This document shows, piece after piece, positions 1 to 11,676 of a stretch of 64,000 nucleotides of DNA. Each line of letters begins with the position of its first letter. The stretch's first letter is position 1. Origin of the DNA: Stercorarius parasiticus (lineage: Eukaryota > Chordata > Aves > Charadriiformes > Stercorariidae); contig VWZL01000729.1 in assembly GCA_013396915.1 (NCBI GenBank), positions 25,626-89,625 of the forward strand, given 5' to 3'. The notes under the pieces are model-generated. The model saw only the letters and a program-made list of their open reading frames with translations. It was not told where the DNA came from and ran no database searches. The position numbers were made by a program, and so were the translations under genes.

Positions 1-47
1 TAAAGAACTTCTTCCTAATGTCTCATCTAAACCTGCCCTGCTCTAGT
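1..47 (-). mobile_element. CR1 LINE fragment, cut by the window edge
   Basis: The 47 bases match, in antisense, the part of the CR1 3' region that other copies here show at 20631-20677 and 32835-32876 (AAGAACTTCTTCCTAATGTC and onward to CCCTGCTCTAG). The 3' tail lies beyond position 1. It belongs to the subfamily whose tail reads TGTTGGGTTGGAAGGGACC on the plus strand. Confidence 0.8.
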
Positions 48-1017
48 AGGGTACCCTGAAGGCTCCTGGGTTTTGTATGAGTCCTCTGGTGAAGAATTGG
101 AGCTGCAGCAGGAATATTTGTCAATGTTATTCCCACTCAGAGACTCTTGTAACATGGAAAGGGTCCGTGGCGATGTGACCGTTTACAAGCGACAGCATTC
201 CTCGTGTTCAAACCACAGCCAAACAAGAGAGTTCAGCCTGAATCAGAGATATCCCGTAGTTCTTTACGGTTTCACTACATTTAAACATACTAGGGAGGCA
301 GGGCTGCATTCAAAACACCAGTACAACCTCAGAGAACGACCAGCTAAGGATCTTCACGCACGCAATGATAATCCAAGGTAAGGGACCTGAAAGGCACGAG
401 GAAATCCTGTTTCCAACAGAACTGCATTCTTAACTCGGGAGGTTTTGCAGGGTTTATCTCCAGCCCGCCTCCCAGCAAGCCCCAGCAGCGAGTCTCCAGT
501 ATAAACAACCAGGAGCCACATGTCCACCTGCCAAGTGAGCCCCTCCCGGCAGAGGAAAGATGTTGCAGAGCATCAGCTTGTGGATAAGATCCAAAGAGCA
601 GCAGAGGCGAGACGGTGCCCTGACAGAGCAAGGTTTGAACACCAGGAACGTAGGTAACTTGGGAGCTCCGGACTGATATTAAAGAAAAAGTTTAACTGAT
701 TGCAAAGCTCCTTTAGCTGAGTATTTTCTTGCCAGGAGCCTTCTGAACTAGGTTGGAGGCCCAGACTCAAAGAGAAACTCAAAATGAATACTGAGGCTGG
801 TTTTTATTCGAGAGCACTTCCTACGCTGCAGCACCGGCATTTCTGCACAGTGCAATAAAAGGACAAGCGTGAACGAGCGACGTGTCCCTTCCACTGCAGG
901 GTATCCCATCCCATCAAGCCCTGGAGCACTCGTTTTCCTGACGTAAGGGGTTAGGTGTGCTTTAGAGCAACACTCTGCTATTGCAGGCTTAGTTAACACC
1001 TTCGAAACTGCTGCTGC

Positions 1018-1069
1018 AAGAGGAAAAAAAGAAGAAAGGGGGAAAAAAGAAAGGGGGGAAAAAAGAAAG
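1018..1069. repeat. 52-base purine-only tract
   Basis: The tract is only A and G, with the unit GAAAGGGGGAAAAAA repeated about 2.3 times. It has mirror-like symmetry of the kind that can form triplex DNA. Confidence 0.7.
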
Positions 1070-2030
1070 TCAGTCCTGCCCCGCAGCAAAGCACAATGTG
1101 ACAGTTCTTCCCTGCCAGCCCTCTGCAACCCAACTCTACACCAAGGGCTTTGGAGAGCTGGGAGAAAGCAGGCAGACAGCAAAAGAAAAAAAAAAAGTTA
1201 TGACAAGTTTATACTGCTGCAGAAAGTCACAAACATGTATCATCCCAAAGGAAAAAAGGACTTTCTTGTCTTCAAGCCAAGTGCGCAGCTGGCAGGGACC
1301 ACTCCTGCCCTGCGCAGAGATGCGCCACCTCATGGAGGAACACGTCCCCACTGCTCCCTGTCATCACAGGGACTTTGGGGGATGATCACTCCAGCTTTTA
1401 CTTTTTTTTTTTTTCCTTAGAAAGGAAGCATTGAGGGGTTTTGTACTGTCATACCAGCTCCTCAGTTCACCCTGCAGGGGCTGGAGAAAAAAAATCAGTA
1501 TTTGCCTGGTTTCAGAGCCTAAGGCAAGGAGTACAGGACATGGTACAGCCTGCTTCTTGCTCCGCGTATCCCTTAGGCTGCCCAGAGAAGGAAGGCTGCC
1601 GCAGCTTGGGCGAATCCAACCAAGCATCATATCAAAGCCGAAAAGACCAGCACAAGAAAGAAAAATGTCATCCAAAAGGACCAGAGGTAAAGCCACACAG
1701 TGGTTTTCTCTACCAGAAGGTTCTGCGAGGAGCCACATCCCTATAGGAGTGGGAATGCGACGCTGCTCTGGACGCATGTGAGATGCAGACTGCTCTTCCA
1801 TTAGCGCCTCTGGATGGGAGGGTTCAGGAAAAGGAAAGACCGAGGGAGGCATCTCCTCTTTCACTTCCGAGCCAATTATCCCGTTGTATCCAAACTTTGC
1901 CAGGAACCCCCTCTCGCAGGCTGACTGCTGTGCCAACCCAAAGGAAACAACTCCCAGACACAAAGCGTAAGCGAAGACACCACGCGAGCGAAAGCGGTTA
2001 AAAGGTGGCCAGCGCAGCACTGAGCGTTAC

Positions 2031-2204
2031 CTGGGAGAGAGGAACGAGGAGCTATTAAAGCTGCTTTCCCCATTACACAAGCTGTCCGAGAACAAATCGG
2101 CTTCATTCCCTTCTCCGTAATCCTCAAAATGCTCCTCTCCGCTAATGACCGTCACGATGGAGTGGCCGAGCTCCGAGCCCAGGGGCAGGTCGTGCGGATG
2201 GGAT
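2031..2204 (-). CDS. RAB11FIP3: RAB11FIP3 exon: linker before the coiled coil (HFEDYGEG motif)
   Basis: This is a 174-base exon with acceptor CTCCACTCCCGCAG|A and donor CCCAG|GTAACG. Both flanking introns are phase 2, so it could be skipped without a frameshift. It encodes SHPHDLPLGSELGHSIVTVI, then SGEEHFEDYGEGNEADLFSD and SLCNGESSFNSSSFLSP. The block with SxVTVIxGEEHFEDYGEG matches human FIP3, and a related EDYGEG block is also found in FIP4. Reading past the donor would meet TAA at once, so retention of the next intron would truncate the protein before its coiled coil and Rab11-binding domain. Those parts are encoded left of position 1 and are absent here. Confidence 0.95.
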
Positions 2205-3021
2205 CTGCGGGAGTGGAGAGGAAGATGTTAGAGGGTGGCCACCGCAACAGCCTTCCCGATTCCACATATTACATCCATTTTCCAAGTCACGTCCCCCATT
2301 TCGGCTAACTCTTCCTTACAGCGCAATTCACCCCATGCCTTGAACACCAAAAAGGCAGCCCAGGCACCACCGGTAACTTTGCAGCAAGTTTTTTTCACCA
2401 GAAGCTAACGTGTTTTTTTTCATGCAAGCTCCTCTGGCAGCTGCAACGTAGGATTTGGGGGTAGGACTTGCAGGACAGGACCCGGGGTTGGTGACAAGCC
2501 CTTGCATGGCACGGGTGCAGCCAAAAGCACGGCAGAAAAAAAAGCTCGGCGTGTCCCAAACATGCCTTAAATATGTTTTGAATTCCACTGCCGGGCTCAC
2601 GCTCGCTTATTGCTGTATAATCCTATCAAGAGCCCAGCAGTGGGGTTTAACGCTGTAATGTCCCCCGCCACGACATAAATCCCGGCCGTTCCCAGGCAGA
2701 CGAAGGAGCCCTTTCCCTGTTCCTGCTGGGAAAACACTGTGCGCCCTCATGACAGCCTTGAGGGGAGGGAAAATGCTGTTTCATGTGTTTTTAAGCCCGG
2801 ATCCAGAAGGCTGTAGTGTGTTAAGCATCAGCCTAAACCCCGACCAGACCCAGCGCAGGTCCTGGGACGTCCCTTGCTTCTGAGGGGACACAGCTCAGCA
2901 CAGAAGTCATTGCTTCTCTAAGTGTCTTCTCATGTGCACAGCGTGAAAAGCCACCATGGCAATATGTGCCCACCCTCAGAGCACTTTCCTGCCCAGAAAT
3001 TCAGAGGTTTTTAAAAATCAA

Positions 3022-3097
3022 GCTGGGAGGAAAAAGCAGGGGGGGATTTGTAGGAACCAGGCTGGGGAAAAAGCAGGGGGGGGATTTGTAGGAATTG
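3022..3097. repeat. Two-copy tandem repeat with G7-G8 runs, about 38-39 bases per unit
   Basis: Both units read GCTGGG-, then AAAAAGCAGGGGGGG and ATTTGTAGGAA. The second copy has a small deletion near its start and one more G in the run. Confidence 0.85.
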
Positions 3098-3982
3098 AGA
3101 TGTGAAAGCAGCCCATGTATCTATGAGCCACAGGTGTGTGTTTTGGGGGGGCTAGCACCACTCTCCTCTCCAAAATTCAACGCTCTAAAAAAAATATTGC
3201 ATTATAAATCTGATATTTCAGGCTATCACCTTCATCCGCTTGCTAGGAGAGGGGAAAATGGGGGTATGACTAGATTGCTGTACTAAATCAGAAAGAAAAA
3301 AAAAGATTACAGATAAGCCATTTATGACAAAAACCTGCACCATCTGAAGGATTTGCCCTTATCCTGTTAATAAAAAACATGTCAACCCTCCAGCCGCAAC
3401 ACATCTCTATTTAACCGCATACAAGTCCAGGCCAGCTTGTGGGCATCCGCGCAGATTCCTTGTCCTCTTGAGAAGCCCTGTTCTTCTCGCAGCGGGATCC
3501 GTCAGATCCATCCTCCCCAGCGCCAAGTCAGACCCTGCACCCAGCAGGCCGTTGCCAAAAGCATGGGAAATCTCTCCAGGAATAAAAGGTGGCGGGGGGT
3601 GTGTGTGTGTGGAATTTTTAAACTCGCAAGTGAAACCCAACCCCGAACGTTTAAATCGAGGGCTGCGGTTCGACATGCACCGTAGGGCAGCAGATCTGAT
3701 CAGGCACCTGGAAACCCTCAGCCAGGGATGCTTCGGGCAATAAATCGTATGAGTATTTCATATATAGCTACCGGGGGCTCTAGCAGTGTTGAGATCCAGA
3801 GTCCAACGGATCTTTACGACACACAGCCTAAATAACCTCTTAACATCAAACCACCTCAGGTATGTCGAGCTTTATCAGCTACTGAAAAGCAGTGTTGAAG
3901 CTTTGATTCAGTCCTGCAGCTGCTTGTACTTACTGACTGTCCCCTGGAAGAGCTCTGGGCACTACAGATGGAAAACTGCTGT

Positions 3983-4295
3983 CATAAAATCACAGAATGG
4001 TTTGTGTTGGAAGGGACCTTAAAGACCACCCAGTGCCACCCCCTGCCCTGGGCAGGGACACCTCCCACCAGACCAGGTTGCTCCAAGCACCATCCAACCT
4101 GGCCTTGAACACCCCCAGGGATGGGGCAGCCACAGCTTCTCTGGGCAACCTGGGCCAGGGGCTCACCACCCTCACAGCAAAGAAGTTCTTCCCAATATCT
4201 CATCTCAATCTTCCCTCTTCCAGTTTAAAACCCTTCCCCCTTGTCCCATGGCTCCCCTCCCTGATCCAGAGTCCCTCCCCATTGTCCTGCCTGGG
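3983..4295 (-). mobile_element. CR1 LINE 3' fragment
   Basis: The copy begins on the plus strand with AATCACAGAATGG and GTTGGAAGGGACCTTAAAGA, the complement of a CR1 3' end. It runs through the conserved stretch that on the minus strand encodes the CR1 C-terminal remnant (GEPLAQVAQ, PIPGGVQGQVG). It breaks off after GATCCAGAGTCCCTCCCC. It is 5'-truncated and non-autonomous. Orientation matches the host gene. Confidence 0.9.
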
Positions 4296-5693
4296 GTTTG
4301 ACGGCACCAAACCACCCCTCAACAACTTGGGAATACATTTCCCAAAGGTTTTCATCTCAAGCCTTGAAAATCTTTAAGCCAAATGAACTTTTTCCTTGAT
4401 TTTTTTTTTTTGGCTACCTGGAACCTGCACACCTTTAACACACTTGGCAACAGGCACAACCGCGCTTGGCCAGAGCACCCAAAGGAAGCCTGCCCTTCCC
4501 AGACCCACGCTGGGAGTAGCAGGGAAGCCTCAAGAACAACCTAATCTTAAAAAAAAAAGAGTCCCAAGCAAAGCGTTTTGTACCTACAGGTAGGTGAATC
4601 CGAGGCACGTCATTTTCCCCAGAGGATGAGAGCGCACGCAGGCTGCCATGGCCCCTCTGGAGACCCTCCGCTCGGCGGTCAGGGCGCTCAGCAGCCGATT
4701 ATATCCCGATTTAACTGTCACTGAGCTGAAGGCACTCAGGCGAGGAAAGCCTAGCCAGCTAATCCCATTTCTTCCCTAATCCACAGCACCCTTTCAGCCC
4801 CAGCGCAGAGGTGAGCACTGACCACTCATTTCCCACATCCCTACATGTGATTTTGGGGTGGGAGGGAAGGCCGGTGCTTTCTAAAAGCAATAGCAACTGG
4901 AAGTACCCACCAGTGCATCAAGCCTGGGTGATGTATTTTTGGCCAAAAAAAAAAATCTATATATGAGCAGACCTTAATCAACAACGGTTCCAGAGGTTTC
5001 AGCGCAGACCTTGGGTCGCTATTAAAGGAGTTATTCCCTCCCTTCCCACCTACCAGCATCCTAGTTTCACCCCAAAAAAACACTTTTCCTGCAAAATGTA
5101 GGAAACGAGGTGGGCCCAGGAGCAGTTTCGCCAGCAGCGGTTCAGAGCAGGGGAAGATGATCTTAGCTCACTCTTCTGCGCTTCAGGCACACGTCTAAAA
5201 CCAGTTATTACAGGAGGTGGCTGCACATCAAAGGGCGCACGCATGTTTAGGAAAAACAAGAACACTATGAGTTCCCCTCCTGACTTGAAAATTATATGTT
5301 GCATTTCTGGCTTAAGCGATAGATTAAAAACTGCAAGTATTTCAGGTGTTTGGATCATCTGAGAACTTACTTTCGAGGTTAAAGATGTTAATGAGGGTAC
5401 AGAAGTTCTCCCAAGGCAAGCAATGATTAACTCAAAGAGATTGCCAGGCCGAGCTCCAAAACAGCCTACACATGCTACAGTCTAATTATGATGATTATTC
5501 TTGAAGAATAGCTATTTTGGTCTTGCATGAAGTTACAGAGACAAAGAACAAACCAACCAGTTCAAGCAAGACAGACTCAGCCCGCTTTATTTTAAATCCT
5601 CAGGCTGCATCTCCCTCGCTCCTCATCTGCTCCCGGTTTGCCGGCTTTTCCTACCCCGGGTGGTGAGTTTTGCTCCTTGCTGTTCCCACTCAC

Positions 5694-5881
5694 CCATGCT
5701 CCGGCTCCTCGATGGGATCCGTGAATTCCGAGTGCACGGTGGAGTCAATGGCACTGTCCGTTTCTACTTCGTCATGCATCTCGTGATGTACTAGTGTGCT
5801 GGTGTCTTCATCCGTGAAGGTTTCGCACTCGCTGTATGTGCTCTCGGAGCCCATGTAAGCACTGTCAGTCACCTCATTTGC
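5694..5881 (-). CDS. RAB11FIP3: RAB11FIP3 exon: Ser/Thr/acidic linker
   Basis: This is a 188-base exon with acceptor CTTTCACCCAG|GCAAAT and donor CATGG|GTGAGT. It starts in phase 0 and ends in phase 2. It encodes 62 codons beginning ANEVTDSAYMGSESTYSECE and continuing TFTDEDTSTLVHHEMHDEVE. It closes with a segment containing DPIEEPEHG. The first half is nearly identical to human FIP3 as I remember it; the second half (HDEVETDSAIDSTVHSEF) has diverged. Several Ser/Thr residues followed by acids look like casein kinase 2 sites, which is inference only. No membrane segment or coiled coil is present. Skipping this exon alone would shift the frame. Confidence 0.95.
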
Positions 5882-6655
5882 CTGGGTGAAAGAAAAAAAA
5901 CACAAGAGGAAAAAAAAAATTAATAAGATATTATAGCAGTTTTGCCGCACAGCAGCTAATTATTGCTGCGTTGGGTTTCTAAGCATGGAAATCCAAGCTC
6001 CTGAAGCCAGCATGAGCCGTACCCCACGTCCAGGTGCTGCTCTGGCTCCAGGGCCAAGGACCAAGTGCCACCCCGGGCCCCACAAGCTTTGCAAGGGCAG
6101 CGTTTGGAAAACAGATGACAGAAATATATACTAAATAAGAGGTGGAGGGAGATTTTTGAGCAAGTACGGATTTCTCAAGTCCAGGAGGGATTACCCGCTG
6201 CTTACTCAGCAGTTCCGATCACCGATGCTTTCACCCACTCCATTTTAGGCAGACACATTATTAATCTCAATTCTCTGAAAAAAAGACTATTCAAAACCAC
6301 TGGTTGGCCCTTAAAACACTTTCCTCCTCCTCTAGTAACACGAGGGCACCTTCCATCCCTCAACAGAAAATAAGCTGCTTTATAAATCTTCATTGCAGCA
6401 TCTAATTTGCAGGGACCGCATCAACAGGACACGCAAATCACCCCTACTTCTGCTGGAACAGTGTCTTGAATATTTTGCGCTGAATAGTTTGCCCCGCCAT
6501 CTGTTACCTGCGGCAGGCTCTGGGAAAGAAGCACGGTTTGGTTTTTAAGACACCACTTTATATGAGCAGGGAGGACTGGGTTTTCCTCCAAGTTCTGCCC
6601 CTCAGGCGTTTACCTTCAGCCCTGCTTGCTCGCTCGTACACGTGGGCAGGGATGG

Positions 6656-6767
6656 TCCTAGAATCATCCCTGGGATGAGCCCAGAACCGTCCCTGGGATG
6701 GATGAGCCATCCCTAGGATGGATGAGCGAGCCTAGAACTATCTCTGGGATGAGCCTAGAACCATCCC
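6656..6767. repeat. Imperfect minisatellite, about 23-base unit, five copies
   Basis: The core GGGATGAGCCTAGAACCATC recurs with changes (CCCAGAACCGTCCC, CCTAGAACTATCTC, CCTAGAACCATCCC). An extra GGATGGATGAG segment occurs in the middle copies. There is no coding potential. Confidence 0.85.
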
Positions 6768-6847
6768 CACGTTTGGAGGGAGCACTAGAAGAAACACCCT
6801 CCTAAAGCAAACGCTCTCGTTACCCATCAAGGTGCCAGCTCAGTTCA

Positions 6848-6886
6848 CAGCATTTACGGGATTTCCCAGCATTCATGGGATTTCCC
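6848..6886. promoter_or_regulatory. Tandem pair of kappaB-like motifs
   Basis: A 19-base unit, CAGCATTTACGGGATTTCC, is repeated directly with two mismatches. Each unit, with the following C, contains GGGATTTCCC, which fits the NF-kappaB consensus GGGRNNYYCC (6858-6867 and 6877-6886). Function is inference only. Confidence 0.35.
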
Positions 6887-7995
6887 CAGTGCACCCCAGA
6901 ACAAATCAAGTCAGGTTTGGCTCTGGGATCTCTCCATCGCAGTGGGATGTGTCGGTGCTGGCGCTGAGCTCCAGCTGATCCCCTGCCACCGGAAGTGTCG
7001 GGCAGAGGGATGGGAGCCCTCCCGCCCGGCCTCGGGAGAAAAAGGTGCTGATGAAAAGTCATTTGCTCCATCTGGAGTTCACCCAGTGGGATCAAACTTC
7101 TCCAGCAGGGCAAAGCGGCAGCGTTTGGACCGCAGGCACCGAGAGTGAAGCAAACCTCTCTTCCTCTGCCAGAGAGTACACCGAGCAACTCTCAGCGCCT
7201 TCTCCAAGGTTGTTTTTTTTTTTTTTATTTTGAGAAAAAGGAGATTTCTCAAAGCCCTGTATTACAGCAGCTGGAAAGAAAACACAGCCATACTGTCCTT
7301 GCGACAGCTGAACGAACAATTACATTAGAGCTGTTCATTCACAGCAGGGCATGTACACGGCAGGGTGGAAGGGTCCTGCTCGTTGCTGCAGATGTTGGCC
7401 TCCCGTAGAAGAGCAGCGTTTAGGGCATGTGCTGTGTTTGTACAGCAAGAGAGCACGAGAGCGAGAGAGATAAAAGTCCCGCTGCCATCATGTTGCCTTG
7501 ACTTTGCAAAGGCGGCTCTCGCCAGCCTGATTCTCCCCTTTCGGGTAAATACGCCACACCCCAAAGAACTTCTCCAGCTTCCACTGATGCAAAGCGGCTG
7601 GAGACCCAATCAACGCCTCATTTTGCGCCACCCACAAACCCCCAGGCTGCCTCGACACATGCAAGGCCAAAAAGGGCTAGCAAGAAGGTGTACGGGTGCT
7701 CTGAAAAACTGGGAGGGATGGATGGAGAACTGCTCAGCAGCGGTCCCTGTTCTGCCTGGACACTGGGGAGCAAAGTGACCGAACGAAGGCCCTTGCTTTG
7801 CTCTCGTCACCCCTGCACTCTCTGAGCACACACAAATGGGGATGGATGGAGACAGACAGACAGCCCCTCTTGTAAGCCTGGTTCAGCTTCCATGGACTTC
7901 TGGACATCAGCACCTCTCTAGGACACCTCCCTGAAGTTAAACATGACATGAACCTTCACAGAACCGGAGTCTAAAGTTGTCACCAAGAGAATTCC

Positions 7996-8195
7996 TAGAA
8001 TCATAGAATCGTCCAGGTTGGAAGGGACGTTTCAGATCATCAAGTCCAACCATCAACCTAATTCTGACAAAAACGATCACTAACCCATGTCTCTCAGCAC
8101 CACGTCTACCCCTCTGTTAAATACCTCCAGGGATGGTGATTCCACCACTTCCCTGGGCAGCCTGTTCCCGTGTTCAATAACCCCTTCGGTGAAGA
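7996..8195 (-). mobile_element. CR1 LINE 3' fragment (short)
   Basis: The plus strand starts TAGAATCATAGAATCG and GGTTGGAAGGGACGTTTCAG and contains CATCAAGTCCAACCATCAAC. This is the subfamily that is also present at 15071. It ends after the segment CCCTTCGGTGAAG, about 200 bases in. It is strongly 5'-truncated and moderately diverged. Confidence 0.9.
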
Positions 8196-9700
8196 CGGGG
8201 TTGTTCAAGTGAACTGGATTCAAACAGAGGAGAGGCTGCTGCAGCCAACATCATCCCTGGCACACAAGAAGGCAGCTTTCACTAGCCTCCGAGATCAAAA
8301 CAAAAGCCTCCTAAAACCCCCACCCACTTTAAAAAGCATAAATCCAGCAGGACTACTTATATACCTAAAGCTGGGGACTTGCTTAAGTGCTTTACTGTAT
8401 TTATGCTGCACTTCCTAGAAACACCGGTCAGGCTCTTAACGCTAGAGCAGAAGGAGGATGAGGGAGATTTAGCAGCGGAGGTTTGCCCTGCCAGCTCGCT
8501 CACGGACACCCCAGGACATTGCAGCATCCCTGAGCTGAGCCCGGCAGCTCCCCGGTCTCCCCCACGCTCTGTTTTGGGGAAACGCCCCCCTGCCCCCCAT
8601 CTCCAGCCTGCACTGCACATCCCCAGCGCCAGCGGCAGCAGCAATGGAGCTTCGTGGTGGCCTGGCCCGGCTCCGCGGGGTGGGAGGCAGCGGGGACCCC
8701 CTGCAGCAGAGAGGGCTCAAGGGGTGACAGCGGCCATCCGCATCCACAGATTTCCCGGCATCCTTCAGTGGGATATTTTTTGCCTGTTTGAAACAGATTT
8801 AATGCCAACCTGGAAACCTGGAAATAACTTTGCTTCCAGACATCGAAGTAAATCCTGTTTGTTTGGTTTTGGTTTTGTTTTTTTAAATAAAAAAACCACC
8901 CCTTCCCACTGGAAAAGCTTAAATTTAACTATAAACTCAAGTATTAGAACGAGCACAAAGTAAACTATTGCAAAGAAACAAAAAATCCACCCCCAAAACA
9001 CTCCAACCCACAAGGACATTGATTTAAAACCCACCCCCTGTTGCAGTTACCGTTGCTGACCCTCTCAACACAAAGCATAACCAGGAGCTGAACAGCTCAG
9101 GGCATCAGAACACCCCTGAGTTAGATGATTAATCTATCAAATCATTACAAAACATCTTATTGATGGGAAAGAGCGGTAAGAGCCAGGGTGAATGAGGGAG
9201 CAACCCTTGAGAGCAGCACATCAACCATCCTCCTTCAGCCACGCTGAGGATGTGCAGTGATTTATTGATTTTTTTTTTTTTTTTAAAAAGATGATCTGTA
9301 ATGCAATTTGCAAACTTTCTTTGTATTTAGCAAATAAGATTCTTTTTTTCCTCCTGTAATACTAGCCTAGATGAGGTTTCCAAAAGCGAGAGCCCTAATA
9401 AAATTAAACCTAATCGGTCAATGAGTTAAGAGGCAGTTGAAACTGCAAACAAAGTCCTTCTGAGCAGGAGCGTGGAGAACTTTGCTTTACATTTCATCAC
9501 AGATTAAGCAACTAAACCTCAAGAAAAGATGCAAGGAGGAGACAGGCAAAGCAAGGGGACGTGGGTGAGGTATTACCAAACGTCTGCTGAAGCAAAGCAA
9601 ACCCAAGCCCTGGGCCCTGGGTAAAGGTGCGGCCGCGGGGCACAGAAAGCTCTTTTTTATGGCCCCACGAGCAGACGGTTTGTGCACTGAGCCTTTAACC

Positions 9701-9722
9701 GCGCCCCTCCCCCCCCCGCCCC
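9701..9722 (-). other. G-quadruplex-like tract in the sense strand of RAB11FIP3
   Basis: On the minus strand the tract reads GGGG C G9 A GGGG. It can be split into four runs of at least three G separated by single bases. It would be present in the intron 3 pre-mRNA. Confidence 0.5.
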
Positions 9723-11312
9723 ATCTCTCATTCACTCAAATTTGGCTTTCTGTGAGCAGGCAGAAAGTAACCACTTTTTCCAGCTTAAAAAAAAAAAAAA
9801 AATCAAATACACTTAAAGACGTCCATGGGCTCGGCCAGGCTGCAAGTGCTGGGGGGACTCGTCAGGAACGTCCCCACCACGTTCAGAAAGGGGTTGGTGT
9901 CACCTGTATCAGTGTGTTTGAAGTTTTTCTCAAATAAAACATACCCTTCAGGTAAACCTCAGACCTCAAAACTGGAACGGACGCACACAGAGCCCCTGAA
10001 CTTAATCAGGACCATGGTTCGACCGAAGTTCCCATCCCCAACACCCCGTGTGATTCCCCCCCGGTGTCAGACCCGATGAGCACGACATCAGCCACATCTC
10101 TGAGCTTTTAGAGGGGTTTGGGCAAAATGCCAGGGATTTGAAAGCCCACTAGCGAGCCCTCCTGCTTCTAAAAGGAAACAGGGGGATGAAATCAGCATCA
10201 GGGTGACACGATGACCAAACCGCTTTAGGAGACTTCTCCAGCAGCAGCTCATCGATCGCTCGAGTACAGACCGTTTGATTAAATGTTGTAAAGTGCTGTA
10301 AAAACCACACTGATTAAAAAAAAAAAAAAGCTGTTTGAGTACGAGGAGAGGAAATGACTATTGGGAGTCACCTGCAAGGTCCCAGCTTTGATCTGTGACG
10401 GACAGAAGCTTTAGCAAGGCGTTGCCTTGGAGAGGAGAGCAAAGTCTGGCTCCCGGGGAAATTCCTCCCAGGCATTTTCTGCAGGGCTCGTTCCCGGAGC
10501 CATCCCGGCATCCCAAAGCTCTGCTGTCCTTGGCTGCAAACACTCGGAAGCTTGGGAGGGGAAGCAGGGGGGAGAGGAAAAGGAAAAACAACTCTGTTTT
10601 CCCAGCAAGCGTGAGCCTATTTGTGATAACGCCAGCACCGACTGCACACAGGGGGAGACAGATGGAGACGAGCCGGCTACAAAACCCACCCTCCAAGGAC
10701 ACCCTCACCTGCTGACTGCGGCCAGGGCCCCCAGCCCTGCTTGGGAACGCCTGGAGACACCACACTGTGGGACAGGCTCTGTCTGAAAGGAGAAGAGATG
10801 AAGAACATCCCACCGAGACAGCCTGGTCGGCGATGCCCAGCCCGGCATGGCCAACAGTGGTGTGGCATCAGCCTGCCGGGGACACACGCCCGCCCAGCAG
10901 CAGGCAACCTGTGCTTAAATGGGCTTTAAATCAATTTAAAGCCAGGGAGAAGGGAGGTTAAGTTGCGTTTATAGTTCCACCTGAGCCTGCATTAATAGAA
11001 GTACCCTCGAAGGCCCGCAGTGCCCCACGGCAGCGCAGCCTCCAGGCACCGGCAGCCAAAACCCATAATACACACCGGGGGCCACCACCAGCAGCAAAGC
11101 ACCAGCTTCTCAGCCACAACATTCCCCTCTTCCCAAATATTTGGGCAATGTCCACTTTTCAGAGAAGCGAGGGAGCCTGCTCTCAGCCTAGAGTAGAGGC
11201 AACTTTCACAACACAGCCCCTAAAGTTGGGTTTAGACGCTGCTATGCTCGATAATTCTCCTCAAGCCTGGGCAAGAGAATCACACTGCAGCTCTAGGGGC
11301 AAATTGAAAACA

Positions 11313-11344
11313 CCCACCCCCCAAAAAAACCCCAAAAAATCCCC
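11313..11344 (-). other. Second G-quadruplex-like tract in the sense strand
   Basis: On the plus strand there are C runs of 3, 6, 4 and 4 separated by single A or A-rich spacers. The minus strand therefore carries four G runs with loops of 1 to 7 bases. Confidence 0.45.
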
Positions 11345-11529
11345 AAAACCAGAAAACAACTCACAAGACACCAGATCTTGCAGTCTGTCCTCAGCACCCC
11401 GAAAGCCTGCAGCCACAATCCCTACTGGTCCAGCTCCCCCAAGAAGACCCTGTGCGGAGAGGACTACGGAGATACCATCACGTGCACACACCCCATGGAC
11501 TACAGGGAGGAAAGACCATTCCTAAATGT

Positions 11530-11676
11530 GGATGCCCCATCCCTGGAGGTGTTCAAGGCCAGGTTGGACGGGGCTTGGAGGAACCTGGTCTGGTGGGAGG
11601 TGTCCCTGCCCAGGGCAGGGGGTGACACTGGATGGTCTTTAAGGTCCCCTCCAACCCAAACCCTTCTGTGATTCTA
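11530..11676 (+). mobile_element. CR1 LINE 3' fragment (very short)
   Basis: The plus strand reads from CCCCATCCCTGGAGGTGTTC to CTTCTGTGATTCTAAA, the last 147 bases of the subfamily seen in antisense at 3983, 16743 and 29249. Its orientation is opposite to the host gene. No clear target-site duplication is visible. Confidence 0.9.

Larger units (their letters stand above)
1..2030 (-). other. RAB11FIP3: RAB11FIP3 intron 5 (partial, runs off the left edge)
   Basis: The intron starts at donor GTAACG (2030 downward) and continues beyond position 1. It holds the edge of a CR1 (1-47), a purine-only tract (1018-1069) and a T-run (1402-1414). I looked for the next FIP3 exon, expected to carry the region that precedes the coiled coil, and did not find it here. 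Several open frames of 100-218 codons in this part match nothing I know. Confidence 0.85.
2205..5693 (-). other. RAB11FIP3: RAB11FIP3 intron 4
   Basis: This 3,489-base phase 2 intron contains a two-copy tandem repeat (3022-3097), a short GT run near 3599-3611 and one CR1 fragment (about 3983-4295). The rest, including 2205-3020 and 4300-5693, shows no gene or repeat that I recognise. Confidence 0.9.

Noticed and set aside
1390..1425. Plus-strand polypyrimidine run followed by CCTTAG, resembling a splice acceptor
   Set aside because: It is a T-run with a chance AG; no coding exon follows.
1364..2020. 218-codon open frame on the minus strand just downstream of the 2031-2204 exon
   Set aside because: It lies in the intron in a different frame; the exon's own frame meets TAA right after the donor. 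No homology is recognised.
10010..10040. GGTTCGACC resembling a tRNA B box
   Set aside because: The rest of a cloverleaf (A box, acceptor stem) cannot be formed around it.
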